A stretch of 45,305 nucleotides of DNA from Sphingomonas sp. OV641 (lineage in GTDB: Bacteria; Pseudomonadota; Alphaproteobacteria; Sphingomonadales; Sphingomonadaceae), in contig NZ_FNZB01000011.1 of NCBI RefSeq assembly GCF_900109205.1, positions 1-45,305 of the forward strand. Direction: 5' to 3'. The notes under the pieces are model-generated. The model did not search any database. It was not told the DNA's origin and saw nothing but the letters and a program-made list of their open reading frames with translations. A program made the translations under genes and the position numbers. Positions 34,457 through 43,133 of this stretch are shown here, one piece after another; within the stretch, counting starts at the first letter, position 1, and each line of letters opens with the position of its first letter.

Positions 34457-35683
34457 ATGGCGAGCATCGAACAACCCGTTCCGACAAGCGCGGTCGGCGA
34501 TGACACCCGCCCGCCCGACCTGAGCTATCCCGCGCTATTTGTCCGATTCCTACGCTTCGGCATGATGGCGTTCGGCGGTCCTGTTGCGCAGATCGCGATG
34601 ATCCGGCGCGAGCTGGTCGACGAGGAACGCTGGATCGGGAGCGACCGGTTCAACAAGCTCTTGGCCGTCATGCAGGTGTTGCCCGGGCCGGAGGCGCATG
34701 AATTGTGCGTGCATCTCGGCGTCCGGGCCAAGGGGCGGCTGGGCGGCTTGCTCGCCGGGCTCGGCTTCATGCTGCCGGGCTTGGTCCTCATGCTCGCGCT
34801 GGCATGGCTCTACACTCGGCTGCCGATCCAAGGAACGCTACTCGGAGCGGCGCTCCTCGGCGTCCAGGCGGCGGTGATCGCGGTAATCGTCCGCGCGGTG
34901 CATAGGATCGGCGAGCACATCCTGCTTGACCCATGGCTCTGGGCTGCGGCTATCGCCGCAGCGATCGCCTCGCTCGCCGGTGTCAGTTTCTGGATCGTGC
35001 TGCCAGCCGCAGGCGCTGCCTATGCGCTCGCATCGACCGGGCGCTACGCGCTCCCTGCGGTCGTCGTCGCGATCGCCGTTGGCTTGGCGGCCCTGACCTG
35101 GGCAGGAAGCCTCGGGAATGCCAGCGTGGCGGTCGCTCGGGAACCGGCGCCCACGGTCGCCGCGCTCTTTTGGACCGGGCTGAAAGGCGGGCTGCTGACG
35201 TTCGGCGGGGCCTATACCGCCATTCCGTTCATCCGGAACGACACGGTGGGCCGGGGCTGGATGACGGACGCGCAGTTCCTCGACGGCTTAGGGTTGGCCG
35301 GCATCCTGCCAGCCCCACTCGTAATCTTTGCGACCTTCGCCGGCTGGATCAGCGGCGGCCTCGCCGGGGCGCTCGCGATGACGGCCGGCATGTTCCTCCC
35401 CGCGTTCGCCTTCTCGCTCCTACTCTACGACCGGTTGGAAGCGGTGGTAGAGCACAAGCGGCTGCAACTCTTCTTGGCGGGCGTCGCGGCCGGGGTCGTT
35501 GGCGTTATCGTGGTGACGGTCACGGACCTCGCCCGGACCACGGCCGCACGCACCTCAAGCCCAATCGCGAGCGCGCTCATCTTCGCCATCGCGCTGGCCA
35601 TCATGTACCGCTGGAAAAGCAAGCTCGCCACGCCGGTTGTCCTGGCGATTGGGGCAGTGATCGGGGCATCCGCCCTGAGCTAG
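34457..35683 (+). CDS. chrA: Chromate efflux transporter ChrA (CHR family, long form)
   Basis: 408 aa from the ATG at 34457 (GGGAG at good spacing; TTG at 34451 would add two residues). It is an inner-membrane CHR-family transporter with two homologous halves, each beginning with a similar motif: FLRFGMMAFGGPVAQIAMIR and FWTGLKGGLLTFGGAYTAIP. About 10-12 membrane helices are visible. It exports chromate from the cytoplasm. It is the last gene before the right end of the inner transposon. Confidence 0.95.
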   Translation: MASIEQPVPTSAVGDDTRPPDLSYPALFVRFLRFGMMAFGGPVAQIAMIRRELVDEERWIGSDRFNKLLAVMQVLPGPEAHELCVHLGVRAKGRLGGLLAGLGFMLPGLVLMLALAWLYTRLPIQGTLLGAALLGVQAAVIAVIVRAVHRIGEHILLDPWLWAAAIAAAIASLAGVSFWIVLPAAGAAYALASTGRYALPAVVVAIAVGLAALTWAGSLGNASVAVAREPAPTVAALFWTGLKGGLLTFGGAYTAIPFIRNDTVGRGWMTDAQFLDGLGLAGILPAPLVIFATFAGWISGGLAGALAMTAGMFLPAFAFSLLLYDRLEAVVEHKRLQLFLAGVAAGVVGVIVVTVTDLARTTAARTSSPIASALIFAIALAIMYRWKSKLATPVVLAIGAVIGASALS

Positions 35684-35738
35684 AAGACCGTGCGGTCGCC
35701 GTAAGTCGAGGTCTCGATAATCGATCGATACCAATTCA

Positions 35739-35776
35739 CTTAGCGTACGTTTTCGGGCCTTCTCTCACCGGCCCCC
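35739..35776. repeat. Inner transposon inverted repeat, right
   Basis: 38 bp, starts CTTAGCGTACGTTTTCGGGC and ends CACCGGCCCCC; the exact inverse of the left copy. It is followed by the target duplication AATTG at 35777-35781. Confidence 0.96.
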
Positions 35777-38511
35777 AATTGCAGGTCGGACCCGAGGTGC
35801 TGGCCGACTACGCGACGCGCGGCCCGACCCGGTACGAACAGCTCGATGCACTGCGCGATGCATTCGGCTTCATGCCGCTCAGTCGGCCGCTGCGAACGAC
35901 GTTGCAGGAATGGCTCCTGCCGATCGCGCTGACGACGACCAGCGGGGCTAGGCTGGCGCGCGTGATGCTGGATGAGTGCCGGCGACGGCGCATCATTGTG
36001 CCGGGCATCAGTTCGGTCGAGCGGATGGTCGCACAGGCGTTGCTCGATGCCGAACGCCATGTCGCCGAGCATCTGACCCGAGGACTCGATGCTCGACAGC
36101 GCCGGCTGCTCGATGCGCTTCTCCTGCCCCACACAGGCACGAACTTGAGCGATCTGGCCTGGGTGCGGCAGTCACCCGGCAAGCCCGGCCGAAAGACATT
36201 CGCCGCCATCATCGAGCGACTGACACTGCTTCGGGCCATCGGGATCGATCCGGATATCGCCGTAGGCGTCCATCCCGAGCGCCTCCGACGCCTGTGCCAG
36301 GAAGGCGTGCGGCTGACCGCGCAACATGTTCGGACGCTGCAAGCGACGCGGCGTCGCGCCACATTGGTGGCGACCATCCTCGAAACCATCGTTACCCTCA
36401 CCGACGATGCGGTGCTGATGTTCGATCGCCTGCTTGGGCAGATGTTCCGGCGCGAACAGAACAGCGCGGACACGACACTCAAGCGCAACCGGCGCACCAT
36501 CAACGGCAAAATCCGGCTGCTTGCCCAACTCGGCGCTGCCTTGCTCGCCGCCAAGATATCAGGTGGCGATATCGGCGCTGCGGTCGAGGCAGCGATCGGA
36601 TGGAATGATCTCGGCCGCGAGGTCGATGAAGCCCGCAAGCTGATCCGCCCCGATTCGGTCGATCCCGTCGCGGTCGCCGCGACCAATTACCCCGTCCTCC
36701 GACAGGTCGGTCCCTCGTTCATCGCCTCGTTCACATTCGGGGCGGTGCCAGCCTGCCATGCGCTCGCGCGAGCGGTCGCGATCATGCGCGACCTTCATTT
36801 TGGTCATCTGCGCAAATTGCCTGCAGGCACGCCAGTCGGCTTCATCCGGCAAGCTTGGCGTCGGGCGATCGGCACCGGCATTCCCGATCGCAGGATCTAT
36901 GAATTGTGCGTGCTGGTCGAGCTTCGCGACCGGCTTCGCGCCGGCGACATGTGGGTCGAGGGAAGCCGACGCTATCGTGCTGTCGAGCAGCAACTCATTC
37001 CTGCCCCCGTATTCGCCAACATGCGCGCGGCCGGCCCCTTGCCGATACCGGCACCGGATACGGCCGATATCTGGCTGGCCGAACGACGCGCCCGCCTCGC
37101 CCGTCGATTGGCCGAGGTCGAGCGAAAGGCGGAGACGGACGCGCTGGAAGACGTGCAGCTCAGCTTGGGCAGGCTGCGGATTTCGCCCTTGAAGGCGATT
37201 ACTCCCGAGGAATCCGATACCGCCCTTGCGCCGCTCTATGCGCATCTGCCCGCGATCCGCATCACCGACCTTCTTGCCGAAGTCGATCGATGGACCGGGT
37301 TCAGCCAGTGCTTCACGCATCTGCAAAGTGGCCGTGCCGCGGATGAACCACGTGCGATCCTCACGGCGGTGCTCGCCGATGCCACCAATCTGGGCCATAC
37401 GCGCATGGCGGAAGCCTGCAATCTCGTGACCCAGCGCCAACTCGGTTGGCTCGCCTCATGGCATCTGCGCGAGGAAACCTACGGTCGCGCGCTCGCCCGG
37501 CTTGTCGACGCCCAACACACCGCGCCGCTGGCCGCGCTGTTCGGGTCCGGCACCTCGTCCAGCTCAGACGGTCAGAACTTTCCGCTCGACCGCCGCGCCC
37601 AGGCAACCGGCGCAGTCAATCCGCACAAGGGGACAGAGCCGGCTGTCTCCTTTTACAGCCACGTCTCGGATCGCTACGCGCCGTTCCATTCCACAGTTAT
37701 CTCCGCTTCGGCGAGCGAGGCGGCACAGGTGCTCGACGGGCTGCTCCACCACGGCGCCGATCTGCACATCGAAGAGCATCACGTCGATGGCGGGGGCGTC
37801 TCCGACCATGTGTTCGCGCTATGTCATCTGCTTGGGTTCCGGTTCGCGCCGCGTATCCCGAATATCGCCGCACGCCGTTTGCACCTGTTTAACGGCATCG
37901 AACCCGGCCCCGATATTGCGCCGCTGGTCGCGGGCCGCATCGACGAAGGTCTGATCGAGGCACACTGGGACGACGTGCTGCGACTGGGAACCTCGATCCG
38001 CACAGGCGTCGTCAGCGCCTCGATCATGCTGGAACGGCTCGGCTCCTATCCACGCGCCAACGGCCTGGCACTGGCGTTGCGCGAGATCGGTCGCGTCGAG
38101 CGTACCCTGTTCACGCTCGACTGGATCGAGCAGCCCGAACAGCGTCGCCGCGCCACCCGCGAACTCAACAAGGGAGAAGCGGAAAATGCCCTGAAACGCG
38201 CCATCTTCTTCCATCGCATCGGCCGTATCCGCGATCATGCGCTGCAAGCCCAAAGCCATCGGGCGAGCGCGCTGAACCTCGTCGCCGGTGCCATCGTCCT
38301 GTGGAACACGACCTACCTGCAAGCCGCCCGGATGCATCTCGCCAACCTCGGCCGGCCGGTCCCGCCGGACCTGCTGCAACACCTATCACCGCTCGGTTGG
38401 CAGCATATCAATCTCACCGGCGATTACCTCTGGACCGATCCCGATGCGCCATCCACCGCGCTCAGACCGCTTCGCCAGATGCGCGCCGTCGAAGGCACGG
38501 CAAAACCTTAG
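35777..38511 (+). pseudogene. tnpA: Outer transposase tnpA, 3' fragment
   Basis: Codons 84-992 of the outer transposase (new sequence starts at 35782; the first 5 bases are the duplicated target). It reads QVGPEVLADYATRGPTRYEQ, then the catalytic core: VLADATNLGHTRMAEACNLV, TSSSDGQNFPLDRRAQAT, FYSHVSDRYAPFHSTVISAS, DHVFALCHLLGFRFAPRIPN and LNKGEAENALKRAIFFHRIG. The TAG stop lies in the right inverted repeat. It lacks the N-terminal DNA-binding part, so the outer element cannot move by itself. No start with a good ribosome site was seen, but the frame is open from within chrA. Confidence 0.95.
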
Positions 38512-38544
38512 CGTATATCTGGGTCCGTTCTGTGTACCGACCCC
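38507..38544. repeat. Outer transposon inverted repeat, right
   Basis: 38 bp, starts CTTAGCGTATATCTGGGTCC and ends CCGACCCC. It matches the inverse of 25531-25568 except at about 6 positions and is followed by GTCTC (38545-38549). Confidence 0.93.
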
Positions 38545-40475
38545 GTCTCGAACTGGCTGACGTCGGCACGCACACGGCAGATCGCGTCCGGCACTTCGAA
38601 GCGGACCAACACGCGCGAGCCGGTGATGCTGTCGAGCATGTCTGCGATAGCGTCGAGCCGCTGCCCGACCTCAAATACCTCCGGCTCCAGCGTCTGCCGG
38701 CGGGCAAAGGCAAGCAGCTGCCCGGTGAGCTTGGCCGCGCGATCGGCGGTGTCGCCGATGGCATCGAGGTAACGCTGGCGCTTCTCGGGAGCGACGTTGT
38801 CACGCCGCAACAGGTCGACGGAGCCGCGGATGACAGTCAGGAGATTGTTAAAGTCGTGTGCCACCCCGCCGGTGAGCTGGCCGATTGCCTCCATCTTCTG
38901 GCTCTGACGTAGCCGCTCCTCCGCTGCCATCAATTCGGCGCTACGGTCGGCGACACGCTGTTCGAGTGTCTCGTTCAGCGTGCGCAAATCCGCGATGGCA
39001 CGGTCGCGCTCTGCCTCGACCGCCCGCTTGGCCTCGATGTCGATGAGGACGCCGGGAAAGCTGCGCGGTGTGCCATCGGGATCGTGATCGACACGACCGT
39101 TCGCCTCGATCCAGTAATAGTGACCATCCGCATGGCGCACACGGTATTGGTGGGCGTAACGACCGCCTCGCACGATTGCGGCATCGATCGCTGCCGCAAG
39201 ACCGGGCTGATCGTCCGGATGCACCGTCTCGACGATCTGCGCGAGCGGAATGCCCTCGCGTCCAAGCACCGGATCGAGGCCGAACGTGCGGGCAAAGGCG
39301 TCGTCGATCGTGAAGCGATCGGTCGGAATGTCCCAATGCCATGTGCCGATGATCGCACCGGCTTCCAGTGCGAGCTGCACCCGCTCGACATTCGCGCGCG
39401 CCAGCGCTTCGCTGACGAGAAGCTGATCCTGTGCTTCGCGGCGAGCCGTCACATCGTTGAACAGGATGGCGATCTGCCGATCGGCGGGATCGCCTACCCG
39501 AACCGCCCGCACATCGAACCAGCGCTTGAAGGCCTCTGCGTAGCTTTCGAAATTGGCAGGCTCACCGGTGCTGGCGACATGACCATAGGTCTCGAACCAG
39601 AAACGCTCCAAATCGGGGGCGAACTCGGTCACCCATTTCCCGCGCAGATTGACGCCGGATTGCTCCTCGAACGCGGGATTGGCTTCGAGGAAGCGATAGT
39701 CGATCGGCGTGTCGTCAGCGTCGTATTTAACCTCGACGATGGCGAATGCAGCGTCGATCGTCTCGACGATTGTTTGAAACCGATCCTGCGCCGCCCGGAG
39801 CGCCGCGCCGTCAAGGTGCTCGCGTGTCCGGTCGCGCAGAATTTTCACGAAGCCGAGATGCCGATCGTCTTCATCGAAGAGCGGGAGCATCTCGCCCGAT
39901 GCCCAGAAGGGCTCGCCACCTTTCCGAAGATGCCACCGCTCGTCGGAAGCGCGTCCGTCCCGTAGCGCTCCTGCCATCTCATGGTCGACGCGGCCGATTG
40001 CGCGATCCTCAGGCGTGAAAAATCGCTCGGCATTCTGGCCGCGAATTTCTTCGGCCGTCCAACCCAGAATGTTCTCCGCACCGACATTCCAGTCGGTGAT
40101 GACACCTGCCGGATCGGTGACGATCATGGCGATGTCCGCGGCATTGTCGAAGATCGCGCGTTGTCGGGCTTCGCTTGCCGCCAGCGCCGCCTGACTGGCT
40201 TTCAACTCCGCCACCATGTCGCGCGTTGCATTCAGCTCGGCCGCAGCGCCGGCCATCTGTCGCCTGTGAGCCTGTACAACATCCTGTACGTGGGAATGGG
40301 CATCGAGCGTTCGCCGATTGGCTTCGATGGTCTGCCGACGGCTCGCCGTGAGATCGGCGACATAGCGATGATCGCGTTCCGCTTGCTGATCGCTGGCACG
40401 CTGCGCATGGATCCCGGCATGCGCCAATTCGGATCTCAGGCGCGTGACTTCGGCCTCAAGCTCTTCTCTCGTCAT
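38545..40475 (-). pseudogene. Hybrid histidine kinase, N-terminal fragment (PAS domains + phosphoacceptor), cut off by the Tn3 insertion
   Basis: The start is the ATG at 40473-40475 (MTREELEAEVTRLRSEL). A coiled coil of about 100 residues is followed by three PAS-type domains (around AIFDNAADIAMIVTDPAGVI, TIVETIDAAFAIVEVKYDAD and LALEAGAIIGTWHWDIPTDR) with PAC motifs, then a DHp helix with GGVAHDFNNLLTVIRGSVDL. The frame breaks at VRADVSQFET, just before the N box, and adds nine residues from the transposon end before TAA (38508-38510). The ATP-binding and receiver part is at 24751-25530. With one target copy removed the two pieces give 2,706 nt, a 901-aa kinase. Confidence 0.92.
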
Positions 40476-40696
40476 GGTATTCAAGGACGACACCCGTTCC
40501 CACATCGCTCGTTCTGTATCGCTGATCTACTATCGCCTGGCGGGTTCGGGCCGCAACGGCAATGAACGTTTGGGCTTCGGACAGTCCGGGCTAGCAAAAA
40601 CGAATTTGGTTCGTTCCCGCCGGCTTGATGTAAAGGATTTGCCTAGTCCAAGGACTGCGCTACGCTGGCCAAGCAATGCAAATGCTGCTGGTCTCG

Positions 40697-40876
40697 ATGA
40701 ATGACGCTTTTGAGGCCGGGCGACGGATTGGCACCGTGCCGCACGGATCGGCGATCGATTGCCCAATTGGGCATGAGCAGATCATCTTGCGGCTGAGCTG
40801 GATGGATGGCTTCAGCAAGGGGCGCTCGGACCCGCTGCGAGACAGAGGATGGATCGATCTGCCTCTCTGGAATTAG
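40697..40876 (+). CDS. Small RMF/CrpP-like protein
   Basis: 59 aa if started at the ATG at 40697; ATG at 40676 or 40682 would add 5-7 residues, and no start has a clear ribosome site. The pattern AFEAGRRIGTVPHG, AIDCPI and LRLSWMDGFSKGR resembles the ribosome modulation factor family (a glycine-rich first helix, Cys-Pro, then a W-x-x-G-(F/W) ending). RMF-like proteins inactivate ribosomes in stationary phase. It lies between the divergent hybrid kinase and the convergent receiver gene, among stress-signalling genes. The family call is tentative. Confidence 0.5.
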   Translation: MNDAFEAGRRIGTVPHGSAIDCPIGHEQIILRLSWMDGFSKGRSDPLRDRGWIDLPLWN

Positions 40877-40901
40877 CGGCCGCCGCAGATGACAAAGCCA
40901 C

Positions 40902-41246
40902 CTACACCATCCGGCGAAAGGCATTCTGCAAGTCGCTTTCCCGAAACGGTTTGGCGAGAACGACGCCTGGAGGACTGCAAGGGTGACATTCGCCCGGCGT
41001 TGCACTGATGAATATGACCGGCATCTCTCCGAGGTGGGCGTGAATCCGGGCGACAGCTGCCGGTCCAGTGCCGGTTACGAGCTTCACATCCGACGTTATC
41101 AGGTCGGGCGGACGGACCAGCGCCAAAGCAACGGCTTCCGTTTCTGATACGGCGAAATCAAAAGAGGTGGCGCCGACACCCTCCAACATCGACTGGATAT
41201 TCATGGCGATGAACGGCTCATCCTCGATAATCAGTACGTGACACAT
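40902..41246 (-). CDS. Single-domain response regulator
   Basis: 114 aa. A receiver fold: HVLIIEDEPFIAMNIQSMLE (acidic pocket), DLITSDVKLVTGTGP (phosphorylation Asp), VIFISATPG and VVLAKPFRESDL (conserved Lys). It has no output domain. It lies upstream of the hybrid kinase on the same strand and is of the type that partners HWE or hybrid kinases in alphaproteobacteria. Confidence 0.88.
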   Translation of the reverse strand: MCHVLIIEDEPFIAMNIQSMLEGVGATSFDFAVSETEAVALALVRPPDLITSDVKLVTGTGPAAVARIHAHLGEMPVIFISATPGECHPCSPPGVVLAKPFRESDLQNAFRRMV

Positions 41247-41678
41247 TCATCGGCTCCGGCTTGGAGCTTGATAACGCAGATCAGGAGCTTTTGGTTCGTC
41301 CGCTTCAGATCGCACAGGGCGAGCAGGACTTTGGGACGTTCCCGATTGGGAAGGTTCAGGGAGACGGCTGACGGTCGCAAGGCGCACCGGACGGTAGGGA
41401 AATAGCCGTTTTCCCAAAATATGTTCCCGATTGCTCCTTCCCGAAATGACCGGTTGGAGACGGAGAAATGGGACGATCCCGCCCGTGCAATGAACCCGCC
41501 TTTAGCATCCGCCCGGAGCGGATAATGTGAGCAGCCATGTCCGATTGCGAGCAGCCCCGGATGATGGCGAGCACGCTGGCAGATAATTCGAGCAGGATGC
41601 CACCCGCCAGTGGCAGAGAGCGTGAGCAGAAAACCGGCTGTTTGCGAGCAGACGCCGCTACGATTGCAAGCGCCTACA
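41247..41678 (-). mobile_element. Solitary end of a Tn7/Mu-type (TnsB-like) transposon, remnant
   Basis: No gene is supported in these 430 bp. Read on the minus strand from 41678, the sequence starts TGTAGGCGCTTGCAATCG and contains about seven direct repeats of G-C-T-(C/T)-(G/A)-C-A-type units (first base near 41671, 41649, 41627, 41593, 41572, 41552 and 41532) with spacings 22, 22, 34, 21, 20 and 20 bp. Transposon ends recognised by TnsB/Mu-family transposases begin with TGT and carry such arrays. The base after the TGT end is where the neighbouring ATPase frame is broken. No second end was found, and the inner boundary is unknown. Confidence 0.55.
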
Positions 41679-42053
41679 GTTAGGTGTTCTGGCGCGACAG
41701 GCCTTTTTCAGGATGCGCGAATAGCCAGACTTTCCCGATCCATTGTCGCCATAGATAATCGTCAGGCCATTGGGTTGAAACGCCAGTCTCTGATCGGATG
41801 CCAAGGCATTGACGTGGTTCACGTTGTGAACGCGACGGAGGTGCACCGGCCCTTGGACACGCGCAGGATCGCGGAAACTGTCGGCGGTTACCGGATTTGC
41901 TGCGGCCTGGCCTTTGCAGATGGCGACCAACTCATCGAGCTCAGCACCAGTGAGAGAATTTCCGGTTGCCAGTCGACGCAGCGCGTCGCGCTGCCAGCCT
42001 GGACTATCCTCAGACCAAGCGACGATGCTTGCGAGCGCCTGTGCTTCCGTCAT
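41658..42053 (-). pseudogene. P-loop ATPase, truncated N-terminal fragment
   Basis: The start is the ATG at 42051-42053 after a G-rich site (GGGGG). 125 native codons contain LTIIYGDNGSGKSGYSRILK (Walker A, 98-117) followed by KACRAR, the N-terminus of large AAA_13/RloC-like or SMC-like ATPases that run to many hundred residues. At 41678 the frame enters foreign sequence and stops after six more codons. It begins 21 bp after the PD-(D/E)xK gene, so it was the third gene of that module. It has no Walker B or other domains, so it is non-functional as an ATPase. Confidence 0.8.
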
Positions 42054-42074
42054 CCCCCACACCCCCTCAACGTC

Positions 42075-43133
42075 TCAGCTACTCTCGTTCTGCTCCCCTT
42101 CGGTAGCCACCTCGACCGCTGCCGCACGTGCCTCCTGCCAATCGGCACCGGCTTGAGTCAGAAACGCCGACAATCGATCACTGAGGCTGGAGTTCTTTTC
42201 AACGTGCGAAGCGTAATAGACAAACGACGTCACCGCCGTACGCTGCTTGATGGGGTCCCACAGTTCTACAATCTGCAACATCGTCGCACGATCAAGAGGG
42301 ATTAGACCCATATCGGAGACAGCTTGGCGAGCGTCATCATCAAAGCCGAGCGCTGCGACCACCCCAAGCGCGCCGCGAATGCCCGTCGCGTTCGCGAAAC
42401 CTTCGAGCTGCTGCACGCCCGCGGACGTGATGTGGTACTGCTTTACTTCGGCTGAGATCGCGAGCCGGCCGCCTTCCCAGCCGTCGACGTCGCCGATGCG
42501 TTGAAGGCGACGCGATCCGGTGCGAACCTTATCGATCTCGATCTGGAGGTGCGGGTTATCGGCCCGTAGGAACCCAAAGGTGATACCCTGGAAGGATGCA
42601 CCGGTCGGTTCACGCCGGCTCACGGCCGTCAGGTCGAAACGTTCCAACAATAGCCGGAACAGAGGAGGCTCGACCTCGACGGAGTTGGGGTCGAACGCCT
42701 GGCTTTTGAGATTGTCGAGAACGAACTGGTTCACTCGGGCGCGGAGCTTCACCAACTCCTCGGCCGTCGCTGTCAGCACCGTCTCTAGCCACGGAATGAA
42801 ATCAGCCCAGCGCCCGGTCGCAAATGGAGCGGCACTCGGATAATCGAACCGCTTCTCCTCAGCGCGGTAGTAGGTTTCGATCGCGTCGTAGAAGCCGCGG
42901 AGAGACAAGGTGCCGCCTCCTGGCTTCTCCACGATCAGCGTGTTGGCGCTATCGCCCCGGCTCGTCGTCGTCACTTGGGGAAACTTGGCCGTCAGCTCGG
43001 CAAAGGTAGTCACACCGCTGCCAGGAACGTCGAGCGCCTGAACGAAGTCGATGAAGGATACAAGGAGTCCGGCTGTGTATTTCCGCCGGCGAAACCCTGC
43101 CTCAAACTCGTGGAATAGCTCGTCCGGCGTCAT
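42075..43133 (-). CDS. Probable restriction endonuclease (PD-(D/E)xK-like), partner of the methyltransferase
   Basis: 352 aa; the ATG (43131-43133) overlaps the methyltransferase stop. A plausible nuclease centre is GDVDGW...LAISAEVKQY: D217 with E229-x-K231, the PD-(D/E)xK spacing, followed by a helical region (AGVQQLEGFANATGIRGALG). The N-terminal 150 residues are mostly helical and unrecognised. The tight coupling with a DNA methyltransferase makes a type II-like restriction enzyme the best guess; type IV-like or accessory roles remain possible. I do not recognise a specific restriction family. Confidence 0.65.
   Translation of the reverse strand: MTPDELFHEFEAGFRRRKYTAGLLVSFIDFVQALDVPGSGVTTFAELTAKFPQVTTTSRGDSANTLIVEKPGGGTLSLRGFYDAIETYYRAEEKRFDYPSAAPFATGRWADFIPWLETVLTATAEELVKLRARVNQFVLDNLKSQAFDPNSVEVEPPLFRLLLERFDLTAVSRREPTGASFQGITFGFLRADNPHLQIEIDKVRTGSRRLQRIGDVDGWEGGRLAISAEVKQYHITSAGVQQLEGFANATGIRGALGVVAALGFDDDARQAVSDMGLIPLDRATMLQIVELWDPIKQRTAVTSFVYYASHVEKNSSLSDRLSAFLTQAGADWQEARAAAVEVATEGEQNESS

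Larger units (their letters stand above)
27679..35776. mobile_element. Inner Tn3-family transposon carrying chromate resistance genes
   Basis: 8,098 bp with perfect 38-bp terminal inverted repeats (27679-27716 and 35739-35776) and 5-bp target duplications AATTG. Order: tnpA (minus), res, tnpR (plus), three exported-protein genes (minus), chrB-chrA (plus). It inserted after codon 83 of the outer transposon's tnpA, so it arrived after the outer element. All of its own genes are intact, so it is probably still mobile. Confidence 0.97.
25531..38544. mobile_element. Outer Tn3-family transposon carrying marR and DUF417, interrupted by a second transposon
   Basis: 13,014 bp with 38-bp terminal inverted repeats (25531-25568 and 38507-38544), both starting GGGGTC and ending TACGCTAAG, with about 6 mismatches, flanked by GTCTC direct repeats. 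It contains marR, a DUF417 gene, a res-like region, tnpR and tnpA. tnpA is split by an inner element at 27679-35776. Without that insert the transposon would be 4,911 bp. It sits in the hybrid histidine kinase gene. Confidence 0.95.

Noticed and set aside
34933..35776. N-terminal extension of the outer tnpA 3' fragment into chrA and the inner repeat
   Set aside because: The extension is an out-of-frame reading of chrA; true transposase sequence begins at the target duplication (35777).
41356..41574. 72-aa minus-strand frame in the repeat-rich stretch
   Set aside because: It is composed of the transposon-end repeats and shows no protein family features.
41532..41678. CRISPR array
   Set aside because: The recurring units are only about 8-11 bp at 20-34-bp spacing, too short and irregular for repeats and spacers, and no cas genes are present.
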